This document shows, one piece after another, positions 59,930 through 64,000 of a DNA stretch of 64,000 nt (its first letter is position 1; each line of letters starts with the position of its first letter). The notes below the pieces were generated by a model that saw nothing but the letters and a program-made list of their open reading frames with translations, did not search any database and had not been told where the DNA came from. The stretch spans positions 558,001 through 622,000 of the forward strand of contig JAHCIJ010000001.1 in the NCBI GenBank assembly GCA_026129255.1, given 5' to 3'. The position numbers and the translations under genes are program-made. Source of the stretch: Anaerolineales bacterium (GTDB taxonomy: Bacteria; Chloroflexota; Anaerolineae; Anaerolineales; UBA11579).

Positions 59930-61153
59930 ATGATCTCCGTACAAGAAGCACTCGATACATTGCTTGCCTCGCTGCCTGTCACCCCCAGCGAGGAGGTGAC
60001 ACTGGCCGAAGCCAATGGGCGCGTGTTGGCTGAGCCCATCCTGGCGCCGTTCGATTCGCCGCGCTTTGACAACTCCAGCATGGATGGTTTCGCCGTGCGC
60101 TCAGATGATGTGCACGGCGCCAGCCGCCAGAAATCCAAGAGCTTGCTGGTGGCTGGGGATATTCCCGCGGGCAAGTCTGCCAGCACCACCTTGCAACCCG
60201 GGCACACCATGCGCATCATGACCGGCGCGGCCATGCCCGCCGGAGCGGATACCGTGGTGCCCGTCGAAGACACGGATGCGCACGGGCAAACCGGCGCGGC
60301 CTTGCCCGCCGTGGTGCAGATCTTTGCCTCGGGTGGGGCCGGGGCGTATGTGCGTCCGGCCGGGCAGGACTTCAAGGCGGGTGAGCCGCTGTTGGCCGCG
60401 GGTACGCGGCTGCGCCCGCAAGAGATCGCCCTGTGCGCCATGCTGGGTGTGGCCGAGTTGAACGTACACCGCAAACCGCGCGTGGCTGTCTTTTCATCTG
60501 GGGATGAACTGCTGCCGCCGGGCGAGAAGTTGCAGCCCGGCAAGATCTATGAGACCAACTCGTTCACCTTGTGCGGCCTGGTGGAGAGCGCCGGCGGTGA
60601 GGCCATCCTGCTCGGCACGGCCAAGGACACCTTGGCGGACGTCAAGGCGTACTTGGAAGGCGCGTTGCAGGCCGGTGCAGACCTGATCCTCTCCACAGCG
60701 GGCGTTAGCGTGGGCTCGTATGATTTTGTGCGCGAAGCAGTGGAGAGCGAAGGCCGCATCGATGGCTGGCAGGTGAACATGCGCCCGGGCAGGCCCTTCA
60801 CGTTTGGCGAATACCGCGGCCTGCCGTTTGTGGGGCTGCCGGGCAACCCGGCTTCGGCCTTCGTAGGTTTTGAAGTCTTTTTGCGCCCGGCCCTGCACAA
60901 GATGGGCGGTGTGGGTGCATGGCAACGCCGCGTGGTGCGCGCTCGCGTCATGGACACGGTCGAGTCGGATGGCCGCGAGAGCTACCTGCGCGTATTAATT
61001 AACTCTCATCCACGTGAATGGCAGGTTTATTTGACAGGCCATCAGGGTTCAGGTAATCTTTATTCGCTCGTGCAGGCACAGGCTTTGTTGCAAGTGCCGG
61101 CGGGTGTAAAGAAGATCCGCGCAAAATCTTGGGTAAATGTTTGGCCACTGTAG
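59930..61153 (+). CDS. moeA: Molybdopterin molybdenumtransferase MoeA
   Basis: A 407-residue MoeA: LDTLLASLPVTPSEEVTLAEANGRVLAEPI, MDGFAVR, IMTGAAMPAGADTVVPVEDT, GDELLPPGEKLQPGKIYETNS, STAGVSVGSYDFV and VGLPGNPASAF. It inserts molybdate into the adenylylated pterin, completing the Mo cofactor. Only this Mo-cofactor gene is in the window. It is 19 bases after rel. Confidence 0.95.
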   Translation: MISVQEALDTLLASLPVTPSEEVTLAEANGRVLAEPILAPFDSPRFDNSSMDGFAVRSDDVHGASRQKSKSLLVAGDIPAGKSASTTLQPGHTMRIMTGAAMPAGADTVVPVEDTDAHGQTGAALPAVVQIFASGGAGAYVRPAGQDFKAGEPLLAAGTRLRPQEIALCAMLGVAELNVHRKPRVAVFSSGDELLPPGEKLQPGKIYETNSFTLCGLVESAGGEAILLGTAKDTLADVKAYLEGALQAGADLILSTAGVSVGSYDFVREAVESEGRIDGWQVNMRPGRPFTFGEYRGLPFVGLPGNPASAFVGFEVFLRPALHKMGGVGAWQRRVVRARVMDTVESDGRESYLRVLINSHPREWQVYLTGHQGSGNLYSLVQAQALLQVPAGVKKIRAKSWVNVWPL

Positions 61154-61165
61154 TGGAGGCATTGC

Positions 61166-61585
61166 TTGCTTAGGAAGATCTTGATCGTGTTGAGCATCCT
61201 CGGAATTTTGGATGCAGCCTACCTCACTTATGTAAAAGTGATCGAGGATGGCGTGTGTGCTGTTGGCGGTGGGTGTGCCATTGTGAACACCAGCCCGTAT
61301 GCCTCGCTGTGGGGCATTCCCATCGCGGCCATCGGCGGCGCGGCCTATGTGGTGATGCTCATCGTCTTGCTGCTGGAAGAGCGCAGCGATTTCTTTGCCA
61401 TCAATGGCGGCCTGATCGTGTTCGGCCTTTCGCTTATCGGGGTGCTGTACTCGGTGTACCTCACATACCTTGAGCTGTACGTCATCCACGCCATCTGCCC
61501 CTTCTGTGTCATCTCTGCCGTTATCCTCGTCGCTATGCTGATCGTGTCCATCATGCGTCTGCGTAACGACCTGCAAACAGCCTAG
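61166..61585 (+). CDS. Vitamin K epoxide reductase (VKOR) family protein
   Basis: A 139-residue four-helix membrane protein with all four expected cysteines: Cys31 and Cys37 in DGVCAVGGGCAIVNTSPYA and Cys111-Pro-Phe-Cys114 in the active site. DAAYLTY is the family entry. It reoxidises periplasmic/extracytoplasmic thioredoxin-like proteins using quinone, i.e. makes disulfides. No DsbA-like domain is fused. TTG start with GGAGG six bases upstream. Confidence 0.92.
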   Translation: MLRKILIVLSILGILDAAYLTYVKVIEDGVCAVGGGCAIVNTSPYASLWGIPIAAIGGAAYVVMLIVLLLEERSDFFAINGGLIVFGLSLIGVLYSVYLTYLELYVIHAICPFCVISAVILVAMLIVSIMRLRNDLQTA

Positions 61586-61592
61586 GTGGAAT

Positions 61593-61850
61593 ATGCCCCG
61601 AATTCGCTGTCACTACGCCGATTGCGTATTTCTTGATGAAGGTTACTGTGCCGCCGCAGCTGTGGAGCTTGACTCCGATGAAGGCTGCCTGACCTACGCC
61701 GCCGCTGGTGAAGTTTCCGCAGAGGATGCCTGGGAGGATAACGAGGCCCTCGAAGAAGAATGGGAAGAGGCCGGCTTCGCCCCGGATGAAGACGAAGACG
61801 AGGACGACCTCGAAGAAGAGGATGAAGAAGACGACCTCGACGATGAATAG
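61593..61850 (+). CDS. Small acidic protein with CX4CX7CX12C motif
   Basis: An 85-residue protein. Cys6, 11, 19 and 32 (IRCHYADCVFLDEGYC...GCLTY) form a likely zinc-binding knot, reminiscent of DUF1540-type zinc domains. The rest (about 42-85) is extremely acidic, with runs of Asp and Glu (DEDEDEDDLEEEDEEDDLDD). It lies seven bases after the VKOR gene and before a terminator. No function known. Confidence 0.65.
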   Translation: MPRIRCHYADCVFLDEGYCAAAAVELDSDEGCLTYAAAGEVSAEDAWEDNEALEEEWEEAGFAPDEDEDEDDLEEEDEEDDLDDE

Positions 61851-61852
61851 TC

Positions 61853-61887
61853 AAAAAATAGCCAGTAACCACTGGCTATTTTTCTTT
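61853..61887 (+). terminator. Rho-independent terminator
   Basis: ATAGCCAGT-AACC-ACTGGCTAT with A-run before and TTTTCTTT after. Confidence 0.88.
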
Positions 61888-61901
61888 AAGTAGGCCGCGT
61901 A

Positions 61902-61907
61902 TATAAT
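61902..61907 (+). promoter_or_regulatory. -10 box of the TPR membrane protein gene
   Basis: Perfect TATAAT, six bases before the ATG; a leaderless transcript is predicted. Confidence 0.55.
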
Positions 61908-61913
61908 GCTCGC

Positions 61914-63668
61914 ATGAGCGCCGATGCGCCTTCCCCCCTCAAACAGATCGCTGATCTCATTCGTGCCGGCAAGACCGACGCGGCACGCACCCAATTGGTT
62001 GAGTTGTTGCGCCGCGAGCCGGGCAATGCCCAGGCCTGGTACCTGCTCAGCTTTGTGCTGGATGACCCCCAGCGCCGCCAATATGCGCTGCTGCAGGCGC
62101 TGAAGGCGCAGCCCGATTTTGCGCGAGCTCAGGAGCGCCTGCGTACGCTGCGCGGTGAGGCGCCGCCTCCGCCGCCGGTGGCTCCGGCCGAGCCTGACGC
62201 GCCCACCTTTACGCCCGCGTTTGCAGCCCCCGGATCGCTCGAAGACAGCCTGCGCGCCGAACAACAACCTGAAGAATCCAAACGCAAGTCGCCCTTGCGC
62301 GCTGGGTTGCTCGCCTTGCTGCTGGTAGCGCTGCTGGCGGTTGTGTGGTCGGTCGGGCGCGGCCTGCTGGCGGGCGGCGCCCAAGGGCCGCAGCCCGCGG
62401 CGACCAACGCGCCCTTCCGCACGCTGCCGGCGGTGTGGACCCCCACTGCTGACGGGGATGCCTCGCTGACCCCCACGCCAGACCCCGGCCCGCTGGCCAC
62501 GCTGCAGCCCGAGGCGCAGGCTTTGCTGCAAACCATCGCAGAGCAGGTGGGCCAAACGCGCGGGCTGAACCTGGCGCGCCCGTTGCAGGCCATTTTGCTG
62601 CAAGAGTCTGCCGCGGCCGGGCAGCTGCAGGCGGCAGCCATCCCCGATGCACAAAAGACCCAGCGCATGTTACAGGCGCTGGGTTTGCTTTCGGACTCTG
62701 CTACATTGGATGATTACGCGCTGAATAGGACGCTGGATGGTTACGGCGCGGCCTACGATGCCGGTGATCGTACTGTGTACCTGCTGGGCGGCGCGCTGAC
62801 CGATCCGCTGGCGTACGCCTATGCGCGCATGGCCGGGCGTGCTGCGCTGCAAGACCAGCAGGGCGCCGCGGCGCAGAACTGTGCGCTATTCGATGATGCT
62901 TGCCGCGCCGTGCAGGCTTTGGTGCAGGGCGATGCCAACCTGAGCGCCGAGGAGTGGTTGGCGGCGGCCGGTGCGGCCGCATTCGACTCCGCCAGCCTGC
63001 CAGCGGCCAACTACGCCCGCATCCAAACCCAGCCGCCGTCTGACTTTGCCGTGTTGGATCTGCGCTTCCTGGCGGAGAGCGGGCTGAGCTTTGCCCGCGA
63101 CCTATTCACGGCGGGTGGTTGGGAGCAGGTCAATGCAGCCTATAGCAGTCTGCCCAGTACCACGGAGCAGATCTTGCATCCTGAAAAATTCGCAGTCAAT
63201 GAAGCGGCGCTGAATGTACAAGGTGTCGATCTGGCCACGGCTTTAGGTGACGGCTGGGAGCTGCAGGGCAGCGGCCAGCTGGGCGAGTGGCTCACGCGGT
63301 TGGTGCTGGCCGCCAGCGCGGACAGCAGCCTGCGCATTCCTGAGGAAAGCGCGGTTAGCGCGGCTTCAGGGTGGGGCGGTGACCATTTGCAAGTGTATTG
63401 GCGCGCTGGCGATGGCGCGTTTGCACTGGCCCAGCATTGGCTGGCGGATGACGTCACCCAGGGCCAGGAGTTGCATGCCGGCGTGCAGCAGTATCTCTCG
63501 CTGCGCTTTGGCGGCGCGCCCGGCGAGCTCGGCCGCGGGCGCTGCTGGCAAGCCAGCGGGCAGGCCGCGTGCTTGCTGGCCAATGGCGCCGAAGTGGTGT
63601 GGCTGCTGCTGCCGGATGACCCGGCGCTGATCGCTGCGGCCCTGGCGCTGTACCCCCACATCCCGTAG
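61914..63668 (+). CDS. Membrane protein with TPR-like N-terminus, function unknown
   Basis: A 584-residue protein. Residues 5-80 form TPR-like helices (AARTQLVELLRREPGNAQAWYLLSFVLDDPQRRQYALLQALKAQPDFARAQERL). A proline-rich linker (about 83-120) leads to one membrane helix (LRAGLLALLLVALLAVVWSVGRGLL). The outer domain of about 430 residues has no recognisable motif and may contain a protease-like or substrate-binding fold. It is followed, six bases later, by a lipoprotein gene. Confidence 0.6.
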   Translation: MSADAPSPLKQIADLIRAGKTDAARTQLVELLRREPGNAQAWYLLSFVLDDPQRRQYALLQALKAQPDFARAQERLRTLRGEAPPPPPVAPAEPDAPTFTPAFAAPGSLEDSLRAEQQPEESKRKSPLRAGLLALLLVALLAVVWSVGRGLLAGGAQGPQPAATNAPFRTLPAVWTPTADGDASLTPTPDPGPLATLQPEAQALLQTIAEQVGQTRGLNLARPLQAILLQESAAAGQLQAAAIPDAQKTQRMLQALGLLSDSATLDDYALNRTLDGYGAAYDAGDRTVYLLGGALTDPLAYAYARMAGRAALQDQQGAAAQNCALFDDACRAVQALVQGDANLSAEEWLAAAGAAAFDSASLPAANYARIQTQPPSDFAVLDLRFLAESGLSFARDLFTAGGWEQVNAAYSSLPSTTEQILHPEKFAVNEAALNVQGVDLATALGDGWELQGSGQLGEWLTRLVLAASADSSLRIPEESAVSAASGWGGDHLQVYWRAGDGAFALAQHWLADDVTQGQELHAGVQQYLSLRFGGAPGELGRGRCWQASGQAACLLANGAEVVWLLLPDDPALIAAALALYPHIP

Positions 63669-63674
63669 AGTGCC

Positions 63675-64000
63675 ATGCGACTTATCAGTCTTTTGACCTT
63701 CAGCGTGCTGCTCACCGCCCTCAGCGGCTGTGCTGCAGGCAGCTCGCCGGCCAGCGGAAGCGCGATGGCGTCCATCTCGGGCACGCTGACATACCGCCAG
63801 CGCATCGCGCTGCCTGCCGACGCCCAGGTGATTGTGCGGTTGGCAGATGTCTCGCGCGCCGATGCGCCTGCCATCCTCATGGGCGAGCACAGTTTCGTGG
63901 CGCAGCACCAGGTGCCGCTTCCCTTCACAGTGGAGTACGACGCTGGCGCCATCCTGGATACTCACATCTACGCGCTGCAAGCCGAGATCCGGGATGCGCA
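63675..64000 (+). CDS. YbaY-like lipoprotein (3' end cut by window)
   Basis: At least 108 residues are visible and the frame is open at the window edge. Signal peptide with lipobox LSGC (Cys18). The mature part has ISGTLTYRQRIALPADAQVIVRLADVSRADAPAILMGE, the signature of YbaY/META-like lipoproteins. It lies six bases after the TPR-protein stop. Confidence 0.75.
   Translation, partial: MRLISLLTFSVLLTALSGCAAGSSPASGSAMASISGTLTYRQRIALPADAQVIVRLADVSRADAPAILMGEHSFVAQHQVPLPFTVEYDAGAILDTHIYALQAEIRDA

Overview
The window looks like a stretch of a high-GC bacterial chromosome, most probably a member of the Chloroflexota (class Anaerolineae or a relative). This is an inference from the gene mix: a Rel protein with an unusual synthetase motif, a long-linker DinG, NBR1-type Ig lipoproteins, a KimA-like permease and a myo-inositol-phosphate synthase. 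The intergenic gaps are also crowded with palindromic repeats of a style I associate with that group. No phage, IS transposase, CRISPR array or replication origin was seen. Genes lie on both strands in short, tightly overlapping operons.

Layout. 1-5.7 kb: end of a DMT transporter, RidA, slipin plus an HPS-like decarboxylase, then DinG. 5.8-12.6 kb: KimA-like permease, CtlX-like hydrolase, proS (with a leader peptide and attenuator-like hairpin), patatin, alpha/beta hydrolase. 12.6-19.4 kb: ligA, LURP-one-like protein, alpha-oxoamine synthase, MFS transporter, RlmI-like methyltransferase. 19.6-24.8 kb: an ABC-2 exporter with three permeases, an 18-codon transcription unit, a lipoprotein and tmRNA. 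24.8-25.6 kb: a gene-poor, hairpin-rich gap. 25.6-29.8 kb: CatE-like VOC protein divergent from a 19-residue six-cysteine peptide gene with two operator copies, an ArsR regulator, and a metallophosphoesterase overlapping a ParB-Usp fusion. 29.8-39.3 kb: aldo/keto reductase-LysE-PNPOx operon, a membrane-bound EEP enzyme, epimerase-plsY, a Nudix hydrolase, a fluoride riboswitch with a CLC-F antiporter, and ino1. 39.3-46.2 kb: DinB, DUF1801, two NBR1-Ig lipoproteins, MFS, M32 peptidase, TetR and two DoxX proteins. 46.2-53.2 kb: small membrane proteins, plsX with a NERD-like protein, tRNA-Leu(GAG), DUF2277/DUF1905 genes, NnrE-NnrD, YtxH-like protein. 53.2-64 kb: the fabG-asp23-nusB-tatA-tatC-lipoprotein operon, rel, moeA, VKOR, an acidic four-Cys protein, a TPR membrane protein and a partial YbaY-like lipoprotein.

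Common themes. plsX, plsY, fabG and ino1 feed membrane lipid synthesis. The Tat pathway and VKOR serve protein export and disulfide formation. proS, ligA, dinG, RlmI, tmRNA and rel are core information and stress functions. Several genes (dinG, ctlX-like, ligA, the phosphoesterase, the epimerase, the TPR gene) have a -10 box only 6-7 bases before the start codon, which suggests leaderless mRNAs. The most novel-looking signals are two minimal transcription units that encode peptides of 18 and 19 residues, each with a consensus promoter and a strong Shine-Dalgarno. A proline-containing leader peptide upstream of proS and the ParB-Usp fusion are next.
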